From: JAPPLB01 sp965218555
GTDB taxonomy: Bacteria; Acidobacteriota; Terriglobia; Bryobacterales; UBA6623
DNA length: 64,000 nt
Direction of reading: 5' to 3'
Assembly: GCA_965218555.1 (NCBI GenBank)
Contig: OZ244625.1
Coordinates: 4,650,001-4,714,000, forward strand
The stretch's first letter is position 1; each line of letters begins with the position of its first letter. A program made the position numbers and the translations under genes. The notes beneath the pieces are model-generated. The model worked only from the letters and a program-made list of their open reading frames with translations, searched no databases and was not told the DNA's origin. Below, piece after piece: positions 37,264-46,140 of this stretch.

Positions 37264-38154
37264 TCAACGCCGGCGCTGACGTACCAGAAGATACTCTCTC
37301 AAGGCCAAATCGAGCGGTTTCGACGTGTCCAGCAGTACATAGTCAGCCCCAATCCCTCTCGTCTGGGACCTCAGTTTCTTGATGTGACTTTCCATCCGCT
37401 CGATGTACTCGCGCCGAGCGAAGTCCGGTGAGATTTCCATTTGATCGCCTGTCTCCATGTCCTCCAACAGAATCGAGCGATCGAACTTCGGTTTCAACTC
37501 CGCCGGATCCAGCACATGGAAGAACACCATGTCCTGTCCCTGATAGGCCAGCGGACGAACCGCCTTTACAACTGAGTCCGGATCCATATAAAAATCCGAT
37601 ATCACCGCGACGAGACCGCGCAGACTCGTGTATTGCCGGAAGTGATCAAACGGCAAATCGAGATTCGTACCGGTGGCGGGCTCTGCCCGTTCCAACATGT
37701 GCAGCAAACTCAACAGGTGTCCCGGGCGCGCCGACGGCGGCCGATAATCCCGTATCTTCTCATCGAATACAATCAGGCCCGCCGCGTCGTGCTGCCGAAT
37801 GGAGAGATACGAAAGTGAGGCCGCGAGAAACCGCGCGTACTCCATCTTGGTGACGCCATCCGACGCGAACCCCATCGACGCACTCGCGTCGAGCAGCAAC
37901 ATCAGATGCGTGTTCGTCTCGCCCAAGTAACGCTTCAGATAGGTACGCTCCGTGCGCGAGAAAACATTCCAATCGATGAATCGCGGATCGTCACCCGGTG
38001 TATAGGGGCGGTATTCGGCGAACTCGAGACTGAATCCGAAAATGGGAGCACGGTGCAGGCCGGTCAAGAAACCATCCACGACCGTCCGCGCGACCAGTTC
38101 GATGCTCGAGAGGCGCGCGAGAACCTTCGGATCGAGAAGCGCCTGAACCGCCAT
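37264..38154 (-). CDS. DUF58 VWA-like protein
   Basis: This 296-residue cytoplasmic protein has the DUF58 signature YRPYTPGDDPRFIDW near residue 48, followed by a VWA-type MIDAS motif DASAS near residue 92. DUF58 proteins are the usual partners of MoxR AAA ATPases, which load or remodel a client complex. It follows the MoxR gene after 7 bases. The gap to the BatA-type gene is 59 bases. Its loss of a membrane segment suits a peripheral membrane role beside the BatA protein. Confidence 0.93.
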   Translation of the reverse strand: MAVQALLDPKVLARLSSIELVARTVVDGFLTGLHRAPIFGFSLEFAEYRPYTPGDDPRFIDWNVFSRTERTYLKRYLGETNTHLMLLLDASASMGFASDGVTKMEYARFLAASLSYLSIRQHDAAGLIVFDEKIRDYRPPSARPGHLLSLLHMLERAEPATGTNLDLPFDHFRQYTSLRGLVAVISDFYMDPDSVVKAVRPLAYQGQDMVFFHVLDPAELKPKFDRSILLEDMETGDQMEISPDFARREYIERMESHIKKLRSQTRGIGADYVLLDTSKPLDLALREYLLVRQRRR

Positions 38155-38161
38155 CTAGAAC

Positions 38162-39190
38162 TCAAGTGCGCGTTGGAGGCTTCTCTGCGATGAGGTTCTT
38201 CAGGATATCGTCGGTAGTAACGCCGTCCGATTCGGCATGGAAGTTCGAGAGAATGCGGTGGCGCAGAACGGGCAGCGCCAGCGCATGCAAATCCTCGATA
38301 GTCACGTGATAGCGCCCTTGTATCAGAGCGCGTGCCTTGGCCGCCATCACGAGAAACTGCGTGGACCGCACGCTTGCCCCATAGTTCACGTACTTCCGTA
38401 TCATCTCAGTAGATTCGGGGTCTTTGGGCCGCGTCGCACGAATGAAGTTCACCGCATAGCGAATCGTGTCTTCTGAAACAGGCACCTGCCGCACCAGCTT
38501 CTGGAACTCCAGGATTTCCTCCACTGTCGTGCAGGCCTCCACTTCAGGCAGCCCGGCCGTCGTATTGCGATTGACGACGTCCATTTCCTGCTCCGTCGTC
38601 AGATAGTCGAGCACGACGTTGAACAGGAAACGGTCAAGCTGCGCTTCCGGCAGGGTGTAGGTTCCCTCCAGCTCTATCGGGTTCTGCGTAGCGAGAACGA
38701 AGAACGGAGGTGACAGTTTATAGGTCGTCCCACGCACTGTCACGCTCAGTTCCTGCATCGCCTCGAGCAGCGCAGCCTGCGTCTTCGGGGGGGTGCGGTT
38801 GATTTCATCCGCCAGCATCACGTTCGTAAAAATCGGCCCCTCGACGAACGTCCACTTGCGATGTCCGGTGGTCACATCCTCATCGATGATGTCGGTGCCG
38901 GTCACGTCGGAGGGCATCAAGTCCGGAGTGAATTGAATTCTCTTGAACGTCAATCCCAGGGCCGTGGCGAGAGTCCGTACGAGTAGCGTCTTCGCCGTGC
39001 CGGGCATGCCTGTAATCAAACAATGCCCACCCACAAGCAGGGTCAGCAACAAGTGCTCGACGACATCTTCTTGGCCGACGATGACACGTCGGACCTGTTC
39101 GCGGATTCGTTCTTGTGCGTCACGAAAAACCGTGACAAGATGCCGTGTGTCCGTCGTATCGACGATGGAAGCGTAAGGAACAGTCATCAT
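38162..39190 (-). CDS. MoxR-family AAA ATPase
   Basis: This 342-residue protein is a MoxR AAA+ ATPase, a chaperone that uses ATP to assemble or activate VWA-domain protein complexes. Walker A is GMPGTAKT near residue 58, Walker B is VMLADEINRTPPKTQAALLEAM, and the sensor regions FVLATQNPIELEGTYTLPEAQLDRF follow. The C-terminal lid domain is complete. It precedes DUF58 and BatA genes and follows the TPR-gluzincin gene after 18 bases. The arrangement is the classic MoxR/VWA module. Confidence 0.95.
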   Translation of the reverse strand: MMTVPYASIVDTTDTRHLVTVFRDAQERIREQVRRVIVGQEDVVEHLLLTLLVGGHCLITGMPGTAKTLLVRTLATALGLTFKRIQFTPDLMPSDVTGTDIIDEDVTTGHRKWTFVEGPIFTNVMLADEINRTPPKTQAALLEAMQELSVTVRGTTYKLSPPFFVLATQNPIELEGTYTLPEAQLDRFLFNVVLDYLTTEQEMDVVNRNTTAGLPEVEACTTVEEILEFQKLVRQVPVSEDTIRYAVNFIRATRPKDPESTEMIRKYVNYGASVRSTQFLVMAAKARALIQGRYHVTIEDLHALALPVLRHRILSNFHAESDGVTTDDILKNLIAEKPPTRT

Positions 39191-39208
39191 TAAGAAAAGA
39201 TCGGATCG

Positions 39209-41488
39209 TTAATCGACGATTTCCAGCAGAAGCTTCTGCGCGGGTCGGTAGCTCGGGGCCGCTTCCAGTGCAGATAACAAATGTCTCCGAGTGTTTTCAG
39301 CGTTCCCCATCATATGATATGCACGGGCCAGGTTGAAGTGAGCGCCGGCGAGGTCAAGCGGTTTTGACACCAGATACATGCGAAACTCCCGAACCGCCTC
39401 GGCGTGGCGTTCTTCCTCGAGGAGCCACTCGCCGAGTTGCATGTGCATCTCCAGATCGCCGGGCGTGATGTAGATCAGCCCCTCCAGCGCCTCGATCGCC
39501 TCCGCCCGTCTGCCCAAATCGTCCAGCCACTTCGCCAGCTTCTTGATGTAATGGGGATTCTTCCCGCCCCGAGCCTGATACTCCTTCAGGTATTTCGCAG
39601 CAGCCACCTTGTCGCCCAATTCGTCGTGAGCGGTGGCCAGAACCACATAAGGATTCGCGGCCTGCACGAAGTCCGGGAAAATATCTAATGCATCGGCCGC
39701 CGGCTCGAGAACGTCGTCCCAATTCTTCGCCTTCGCCGCGCCCAACGCCTTCTTCATCGCCTTGCGGAAGTCCGGCAGCCTCTGAAGCAACGCACCGAAC
39801 TCTTCTTGCAGATAGTCCTCGAACCGCTTGTCGAATTCCTCCGTTGAGACTCCCAGCACGGCATCGATATTCTCCGACGTCGTTATCTGTTCTGAGAATC
39901 CCTTCAGCAACTCAACCAGCTTCGGGAATCCCCATTGATCGGCAATCAGTTGACAGACGAGCCCTGCTTGAAAATACGACACCGCTACCTGGCTCTGATA
40001 TCGCGGTCTTACGAAGCCCTTGTCCAGTTCCGCGATCGGCAGCAGCTTGTCTTGCTTCATCGCAGCGAGGAAATCGGTCGAGATCCGCTCACCCCAGCCC
40101 GGACGCGCCTGCCACTCCTCATACATTGAAATGCCTTCGCTATACCAGCGCGGCACGAGATGCTCCGTCGCCTCCAGGGTGAACACGTGCGCCAACTCGT
40201 GCCAGAGCGTAGTCCCCCAATGAAAACTACCCGGAGTCCGTCCCGAAGGACTGTCCATCGCCACGACGTAACCGAACGTCACGCCAAGCAATCCCAGGCC
40301 GGGCATGCCCATCGTTCGTACGGCGAAGTCGTCGTGGTCCGGATACAGCTCGATGCGAATCGGCTGCTTCGGCTGGAACTCGTACTTGTTTGCGAAGACC
40401 TCGACGCTTTCCTCAGCCAACTCCATCACGTACGGCCGCAACACCTCGGCTTCCTTGCTGTGTAGTTGCAGAATGATCTCCGGGTTGTCGACCGAAGCTT
40501 CGAGCTCCTCGGGTGTCTTGAGCAACACATCATCCTTGTTCGAGCTCGTTTCGAAGTTCTTCATACTGTCCAGCAGTCGCAGCCAGTTTGTCGTCTTGGG
40601 ATTGAAGGCGTCTCCGTGATAGGCCATTTCGAAATGCTTGCGGCCTTCTTTCTCGGCTCCTAGGCGCATCAGGTTCACTCCCAGATCCGCGTGCGCCGAC
40701 CACAGTTCGGGGTCCACCTCGATCGCATTCCGAAGCAACTCCGTCGCCTCGCGATAGCGCCGCGAAATCACATAGAAATGCGCCTGATCGGCGTAGATCT
40801 TGCCGTATATCGGATTGTGCTCCAACGCCTTACGCGTCCATTCGCTATCCTTCTTGCCCTGCAGCAGGTCGAGCGACGCCCGCAGGGTATAAAACTCGAG
40901 CGGTGAGTCCCCCAGTTCCTCGGCAACCTCCAGGCCCTTCGCGATGTGCTCCTCGGCATTCTCGTAATCCTCTTCCTCGATGGACATGCCCGCCAGTAGC
41001 ACATACCCTTCGATCAGCTTGGGATCGGCCTCTAGCGCTTCCTCGACAAGGTCATGCGCCTTTCCTTCGAAGCGATTCGCGAGCACGGTCGCTGCCCCAA
41101 CCTTCGCGGGCGCGTGGTCTTTGTCGATAGACAATGCCTCGTTGAACAGGTTGACCGCCTCTGCCGCCGAATGCGTGTCGAGATAGAGATATCCCCACCG
41201 CACCCGGATGTAGGGATCCTTCGGACGCAGGTTTACCGCTTCTCGGAACAGATCGTTCGCACGATGCATATCCCGCAAGGCCCACGCCGCTTCCGCCCGA
41301 ACCAAAAAACTCGCCGGGCTGTTGAGCAGCCGGCTATAGCAGCCGTTCGCCTCGCCCCGGTGGCCTCGGTCCATCGCCTGGTCGCAGGGCTTCAGCGCCG
41401 CATCGCGGCCCTCGGTGACCATAGCCTCCTCGGCCGCAAGCAAGCCGACCGCCAACAGCGCCGACAACATGACCGAAACGACTCTCAC
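39209..41488 (-). CDS. Secreted TPR protein with gluzincin peptidase domain
   Basis: This 759-residue protein has a signal peptide (MRVVSVMLSALLAVGLLAA) and an N-terminal series of tetratricopeptide repeats to about residue 270. The middle holds a peptidase MA-like zinc domain: HELAHVF near residue 428 with WYSEGISMYEE supplying the third ligand glutamate. More TPR units follow to the C-terminus. Its start overlaps the stop of the caspase-like gene by 4 bases. A TPR plus gluzincin protein beside MoxR and VWA genes suggests envelope proteolysis or quality control; the substrate is unknown. Confidence 0.9.
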   Translation of the reverse strand: MRVVSVMLSALLAVGLLAAEEAMVTEGRDAALKPCDQAMDRGHRGEANGCYSRLLNSPASFLVRAEAAWALRDMHRANDLFREAVNLRPKDPYIRVRWGYLYLDTHSAAEAVNLFNEALSIDKDHAPAKVGAATVLANRFEGKAHDLVEEALEADPKLIEGYVLLAGMSIEEEDYENAEEHIAKGLEVAEELGDSPLEFYTLRASLDLLQGKKDSEWTRKALEHNPIYGKIYADQAHFYVISRRYREATELLRNAIEVDPELWSAHADLGVNLMRLGAEKEGRKHFEMAYHGDAFNPKTTNWLRLLDSMKNFETSSNKDDVLLKTPEELEASVDNPEIILQLHSKEAEVLRPYVMELAEESVEVFANKYEFQPKQPIRIELYPDHDDFAVRTMGMPGLGLLGVTFGYVVAMDSPSGRTPGSFHWGTTLWHELAHVFTLEATEHLVPRWYSEGISMYEEWQARPGWGERISTDFLAAMKQDKLLPIAELDKGFVRPRYQSQVAVSYFQAGLVCQLIADQWGFPKLVELLKGFSEQITTSENIDAVLGVSTEEFDKRFEDYLQEEFGALLQRLPDFRKAMKKALGAAKAKNWDDVLEPAADALDIFPDFVQAANPYVVLATAHDELGDKVAAAKYLKEYQARGGKNPHYIKKLAKWLDDLGRRAEAIEALEGLIYITPGDLEMHMQLGEWLLEEERHAEAVREFRMYLVSKPLDLAGAHFNLARAYHMMGNAENTRRHLLSALEAAPSYRPAQKLLLEIVD

Positions 41489-42393
41489 TGCTCTTGCCCC
41501 CCGGCAGCCTCGTCGATCGCGTTCTGGGTCCGCGCCAACTCAATCAACAGCTTTTGCAACTCAGCCGTGTACTCCGCCTCTGCCATCTCATCCTTGCGGC
41601 CCTTGAGTGCCGCGATGCGCCGCTCGATGTCATCACGTTTGTCGAGCAGCGGACGCAACTTCGGATCCGACAACTCGGCGAGCGCCTTCCCGAGAAGAGC
41701 CAACGTGAAGTTCCCCGCCAAGTCGCCCTCGATCCGTGCATGCTCGGTCGCCAGCTTCATCTCGGCTTTGTACGCATCCTGCACCTTCGTGTCCGTATAG
41801 GTGAAGGCCTCGAGTGCTGTGATCACCTCGTCTTTATTCGTGTCCGCCTCGGGGTTCCGCAACGCCTCGACCCAGTGTTCCGCGAACATAGTGACGGTTC
41901 TTTCCATGCCGCTCTTGGTCGCCGTGATCACGATCCTCCGCTCGGCCTTCAATGGCTCCAGGGAAGCGCCGCTCGAGCTCGTCGCGATCGCGATCAACTG
42001 ATCCTTCGCCGGCAGCCCGTCCAGCATTTTTTTGAGCTGTCCGGCCGTAACGTCACGTCCGGGAATATTGAACTTGTAGTCTTGGCCGTCAAAGCTGCCG
42101 TGACCGATCAGAAAAACCGCTACGATATCATTCGCCTCGGCTTCCCGGCCCAGTTCCGCGATAACACTCTCGATCGCTTCCTTCGTGGCCGCCGGGCCCT
42201 TCAAAACATGAACCAGCGAGTCATCCCCGGCGGTCTTTTCGCAGGTCTCCTCGAGGCTGTCGACATAATCCGCCCACTGCTTTGTGTAACGCGGCTCTCC
42301 GCCCAGACCTCCGACAATCACAAAGTGCGACTTCGCCGGGGCCACCGCGGGTAAAACGAACCACAGCATCCAAAGCGCCGCCCGGAACTTCAT
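41485..42393 (-). CDS. Caspase/C13-like fold protein with Ser in place of Cys
   Basis: I place the start at 42393, where ATGA overlaps the VWA gene stop, giving a 302-residue protein with signal peptide MKFRAALWMLWFVLPAVAPA. The body resembles the caspase/legumain (clan CD) fold: strand VAVFLIGHGSF with His98, and a later strand ending IATSSSGAS near 139-142 where clan CD enzymes have the catalytic Cys. An EF-hand-like DTNKDEVITALEAF follows. The Cys is absent, so it may be inactive or use Ser. A C-terminal helical tail may bind partners. Confidence 0.75.
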   Translation of the reverse strand: MKFRAALWMLWFVLPAVAPAKSHFVIVGGLGGEPRYTKQWADYVDSLEETCEKTAGDDSLVHVLKGPAATKEAIESVIAELGREAEANDIVAVFLIGHGSFDGQDYKFNIPGRDVTAGQLKKMLDGLPAKDQLIAIATSSSGASLEPLKAERRIVITATKSGMERTVTMFAEHWVEALRNPEADTNKDEVITALEAFTYTDTKVQDAYKAEMKLATEHARIEGDLAGNFTLALLGKALAELSDPKLRPLLDKRDDIERRIAALKGRKDEMAEAEYTAELQKLLIELARTQNAIDEAAGGQEQ

Positions 42394-44639
42394 ACCACAC
42401 CCCATTGCCGCCGGCACAACCACTCGCCACCGCGCAACCCCAACAAGAGTAAAAAGAAGATCGGCATATCCCACAGGTCCAACGTCTCTCGCGCTGTGAT
42501 GCCCGATTCAGAAAAACGGATCTCCTTCGGCAGAGCGTCGACGTCGTCGAGCGTCCAATACCGCCCGCCCGTCTGCTCAGCCAGCGTCTCGAGCAGCTCT
42601 CGATTCTGCTCCGGATGAAAATCTTCCGCCAACCCGTCTTCCCGTCGAAAATGAACGACATCGGAACCCAACAAGTCATCGCTCACATAAGCTTGTACTT
42701 CCGCGCGGTACGTGCCCGTCCGATCCGCCGTCAGGTCCGCCTCGAACACTCCGATTTCATCCGCAGACGGATGCATCTCGACCGTAGTCAAATCACCCCG
42801 TTCCGAGGAGATCGTCGCCGTTACCGTCGCATTCCCGGCCGGCACGAATTCGGCGTTCCGCACCTCCGCCCGCAGCTTCACGCGCCTTTCATCCACGTAC
42901 AGGCTGCGGTCACTCGAAAGCGCCAACTGATTCGGCGAATGCACCGTCAAGCTTCTCAGCAACTGCTGCCAGAACGTGTGATGCCGCGTATCGTCGTGCG
43001 GCAGTTGCATCTTCCAGCGCCAAGTGCCGCCCGTCGCCAGAATCACCGCCCTCCCACGCCCGTAATACTGCTGGACGAGCAATGGGAACGTATCGTTACC
43101 CACTCTGCCATTGACCAGCCGAATCGCCGCCGGTTTGAGTGCGCCGATGCGTTGAAAATCCGCCAGATCCGGCAACCCGCTCCAAGCCTTGCGGTTCGCC
43201 GCCGGGTCTTCGTCCAACCGGCAGACCACCGAATCAAGCCCCAGTTGGGTCAGCTCCACGGCGGCCCTGCTACGCGAAAACGTCTCCTTCGAACTTTCAG
43301 GAAGCTGTGCCGGCAATGCCTCCGCTACCTTCGACACCCCCCAGCCGCCGTCACCCAGCCCACGTCGTCCTCCCAGCAGTAGCAGCGTGCCGCCGCGCCG
43401 GCTGACAAACTCACGGATCAGATCCTGCTGCTTGGGTTTGAAGAACGCTGCTTCGATACTCCCGATGATCAACGCGTCGTAGCCGAACAGTTCCTCTGCT
43501 GTCACTGGAAAACCATTCACCAGTTCCGTGCGGTCTCTTACGCCCTGACGATAGAACTTGTTCGGCGTCGTCCGAAGCATCGTAACCAGCCGGATATTCT
43601 TGTCCTTTCCGATCGCCCGCCGGATAAACTTGTATTCCCAGCGTGGCTCCCCTTCCACGTACAGGATGCTGCGCTCACCGCGGGGCACGTCCACAACCCG
43701 CATCTGTGCGTTGTTGCCGAGAATCGTTTCATCCTCGATCGGGTCGAGCGAGAACCGAAGATTTTGAACACCCGCCTCCCCAGCGTTGAAATCGATCGCC
43801 TCGGTCTGCACCGTCTCGCCGCGCCGCAGAGTGACCGTCTTCGACGCCAACATGCTCACATCGTCTCTTACCGTCAACCGGGCATCCGTCTGCCGGCTTC
43901 CGTGGTGACGAATCGTCATGTGTGCGCTGACCTGCGAATGTGGCAGAGTTCGGTTCGCCACTCGCACATCACTCAACTCGATGTCCTCGGGCATGTCGGT
44001 CCGTCCAATGCCGACCGTATGCACCGGCACCTTCCTCTGCCGGATCTCGGCAATCAATTCGCGGTTGAACGCGCCCGTATTGTCCGAGCCGTCGCTCACC
44101 ACGACAACGGCTCCGAGAGGCAACACCGTCGATTCACCCAGCAAGCCCGCGACTGTCTCGCCGATCCGCGTACTCCCGCCGTGCGGAACAATCGTTTCCA
44201 ACGATGGCACGCGCTCGAGCCCGCTTGAAAACGCGTACAGGCGAACCCGGAACTTCTCTTCCAATTGTTCCAGGAACCCGCCGTCCAAAGCCGCCCGAAC
44301 GTGCTCCAGCCTAGCCAGCCCATCCTCTTCGATCGCCATGCTGCGCGACGTGTCGACGAGCAACGAAACGACGTTCTGTTGCGAACGCAACGATTGGATG
44401 CTTACAGCAGGCTGCCACAACATCAGCAGCGCCAGAGCCGCGGTCAAGAACTGCAGCACGCCCACTGCTTGTAATGGACGTCCTGCCAGCCGCCCCGAGT
44501 TCTTCCGCAGGTGCCAGGCCAAGCCGCCGCCGGCCGCCAGAATGACCAGTACGAGCAGCCAGCCCGGCCAGCCGTTCGCAAAGACAAATTCGCCTTTGCG
44601 AAAGACCGTCTGCGGATATTTGAAAAGGAACTCAAACAC
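42390..44639 (-). CDS. Membrane VWA protein with glutamine-amidotransferase-like domain
   Basis: This 749-residue protein has two N-terminal membrane helices (about 28-44 and 58-76), a VWA domain with MIDAS DTSRS near residue 93, a middle beta-rich region, and a class I glutamine-amidotransferase-like domain (GYDALIIGSIEAAFF, GGTLLLLGGRRG) around 340-540. A last membrane helix (MPIFFLLLLGLRGGEWL) closes it. The architecture mirrors the BatA-like protein at 35195. It is translationally coupled to the caspase-like gene through a 4-base overlap and lies 27 bases after the DUF4159 gene. Confidence 0.88.
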   Translation of the reverse strand: MFEFLFKYPQTVFRKGEFVFANGWPGWLLVLVILAAGGGLAWHLRKNSGRLAGRPLQAVGVLQFLTAALALLMLWQPAVSIQSLRSQQNVVSLLVDTSRSMAIEEDGLARLEHVRAALDGGFLEQLEEKFRVRLYAFSSGLERVPSLETIVPHGGSTRIGETVAGLLGESTVLPLGAVVVVSDGSDNTGAFNRELIAEIRQRKVPVHTVGIGRTDMPEDIELSDVRVANRTLPHSQVSAHMTIRHHGSRQTDARLTVRDDVSMLASKTVTLRRGETVQTEAIDFNAGEAGVQNLRFSLDPIEDETILGNNAQMRVVDVPRGERSILYVEGEPRWEYKFIRRAIGKDKNIRLVTMLRTTPNKFYRQGVRDRTELVNGFPVTAEELFGYDALIIGSIEAAFFKPKQQDLIREFVSRRGGTLLLLGGRRGLGDGGWGVSKVAEALPAQLPESSKETFSRSRAAVELTQLGLDSVVCRLDEDPAANRKAWSGLPDLADFQRIGALKPAAIRLVNGRVGNDTFPLLVQQYYGRGRAVILATGGTWRWKMQLPHDDTRHHTFWQQLLRSLTVHSPNQLALSSDRSLYVDERRVKLRAEVRNAEFVPAGNATVTATISSERGDLTTVEMHPSADEIGVFEADLTADRTGTYRAEVQAYVSDDLLGSDVVHFRREDGLAEDFHPEQNRELLETLAEQTGGRYWTLDDVDALPKEIRFSESGITARETLDLWDMPIFFLLLLGLRGGEWLCRRQWGVV

Positions 44640-44666
44640 TGTGGTACGTCAAGAGATCGAAAAAAC

Positions 44667-45479
44667 TCAATGCGTCATCGCATAGACGATATAGTTGATG
44701 CCGAAACGGTACGCGAGAGCTGTCATCGGCTCGGGGTACTCGGGCCAATCGGCATGCTCCCAGGCGTCACCAAGGTCCATATTGAAGTTGATCGCCACCA
44801 TCAAGCGGCCCTCATCATCATAGATGCCGCGCCAATGGGGCACGAAGCCGTCTTCCTCGTAGGTGACGCCGCTATATATGAAACGACGCCCGGGGATCTG
44901 AATTCGTTGGTCCAGATCATAGAGAACGTGCAGGATTGCCTCATCCGACTCGATCTCCAGAATCGGCCGATCCGGAAACACCCGTTGCATGCTTTCGAGG
45001 AAGCTTGCCCATTCGTAGGTGCCGTGAAAGTCGTCAACCATCAGGAAACCGCCCCGTAACAAGTACTCCCGAATGCGGTCGGCTGTGTCCTGCGTCAGAT
45101 GCCAGCCTCCGACTTCCACCGCGTACAACCAGGGATGTTCGAAGAGTTCGTCATCCAATGGGCGGACAAGCTTCCCTTCGGCAGCCGCGTCGATGTTCGT
45201 CAAACGCTGCACGCCCTGCATGAAGTGATACTCGGCCTCGGGATAGTCCGTGGCCCAGCCGCCCCGCCAACCCCAGCCTCCCCAGAGGCCGTCGTAGACG
45301 AGCCGCACGAAGTAGAACTCCGCACCGTCCGTATCCGGCGGCGGCGCGTAGGCGATGATCGGATCTTCCAGACGCAGTCCTCGTGTGTGGCGCTGCAGCG
45401 CCAACAACAGGGGCGTACCGGCAAATAGCAGGAGTGCTGCCGCGACGCTCCAACCACGGTGCCGGCCTTGTAAAGTCAC
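44667..45479 (-). CDS. DUF4159-family protein, first gene of the operon
   Basis: The frame runs to a TTG at 45527, but the GTG at 45479 follows GGAGCGAGAAGG, so I use it (270 residues). A membrane helix (SVAAALLLFAGTPLLLALQ) is near the N-terminus, and the rest is the DUF4159 fold, related to class I glutamine amidotransferases: YDGLWGGWGW, then LLRGGFLMVDDFHGTYEW and a C-terminal MALINFNMDLGDAWEHADWP-type block. DUF4159 proteins commonly occur with MoxR/VWA genes. Its upstream region is occupied by the CTAG element at 45544. Confidence 0.85.
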   Translation of the reverse strand: MTLQGRHRGWSVAAALLLFAGTPLLLALQRHTRGLRLEDPIIAYAPPPDTDGAEFYFVRLVYDGLWGGWGWRGGWATDYPEAEYHFMQGVQRLTNIDAAAEGKLVRPLDDELFEHPWLYAVEVGGWHLTQDTADRIREYLLRGGFLMVDDFHGTYEWASFLESMQRVFPDRPILEIESDEAILHVLYDLDQRIQIPGRRFIYSGVTYEEDGFVPHWRGIYDDEGRLMVAINFNMDLGDAWEHADWPEYPEPMTALAYRFGINYIVYAMTH

Positions 45480-45543
45480 TGACCTTCTCGCTCCAGCCCA
45501 ACAAAGCCTACCATAGGGCTTCGCCAAGACTGCATGATCTCGG

Positions 45544-45811
45544 CTAGCAGTCCGTGGGAAAAGTCCCGTGGAAGGCGCGGCGGGCTTCTGCGGTCGCTCG
45601 GTGCGGAGTGAGGAGGATGGCGATCCGGGTGATCTCCTCCGACGAACGACAAAGCCGACGGCCGCAAACGTCTGTCGCCCGAAGGGTTACGCGCCACTTC
45701 CGCTCGGCTGCGCGGAGAGCGCGTCGCTGCGTTCCTGCAGTGGCCACGCGTTACGCAATCGGCCCCGGGGCGCGTAACGCCGCCTACGTGACTTTCGCCA
45801 CGGGCTGCTAG
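45544..45811. repeat. 268-bp CTAG element, full copy of second family
   Basis: The sequence starts CTAGCAGTCCGTGGGAAAAGTC and ends GACTTTCGCCACGGGCTGCTAG, an imperfect 22-25 base terminal inverted repeat. The inside is GC-rich with several hairpins and no supported gene. Its right CTAG (45808-45811) is also the left CTAG of the 183-bp element that follows. It lies 16 to 64 bases upstream of the operon's first start codon, so the operon promoter must be inside or beyond it. Confidence 0.8.
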
Positions 45812-45990
45812 CCTGCATTTCTCACCACGCGGCGAGACGAAGTGCGTGAGAGGGCCGTCAGGACGAGGCGCGAGCCGCTTGGCGCGCACAGGTGTACTTG
45901 ACGTACATCGAGCACGCCAAGCAAGCGCAACGAAGTCATGGCGGTCTTATCGCGTGCTTCGGCCGTCAGGTGGTGAGAAATGTAGGCTAG
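45808..45990. repeat. 183-bp CTAG element, copy A
   Basis: The element begins CTAGCCTGCATTTCTCACCAC and ends with GTGGTGAGAAATGTAGGCTAG, a 21-base terminal inverted repeat with one mismatch. The inside is highly similar to copies B and C (GAGGCGCGAGCCGCTTGGCGCGC and GCGCAACGAAGTCATGGCGGT). No gene is inside. It sits between the divergent DUF4159 operon and the carbamoyltransferase gene. Confidence 0.85.
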
Positions 45991-46140
45991 GACCGCCGAA
46001 CGAACAACGAAGTTCTGGTGCTCTAACAAGCCCCCGCGCGCTTGGCCGCCCGTTAACTGTTGATCCCGCTTTTTGCAGGAATTGATGTCCACCTCGAAGC
46101 AGAAGCAGTAATGACGTCCGCCGCTCAACGGTAAGTTACA

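Noticed and set aside
45476..45889. 137-residue minus-strand frame across the two CTAG elements
   Set aside because: It crosses both repeat elements and ends in the DUF4159 leader; no family match and high GC explains the open frame.
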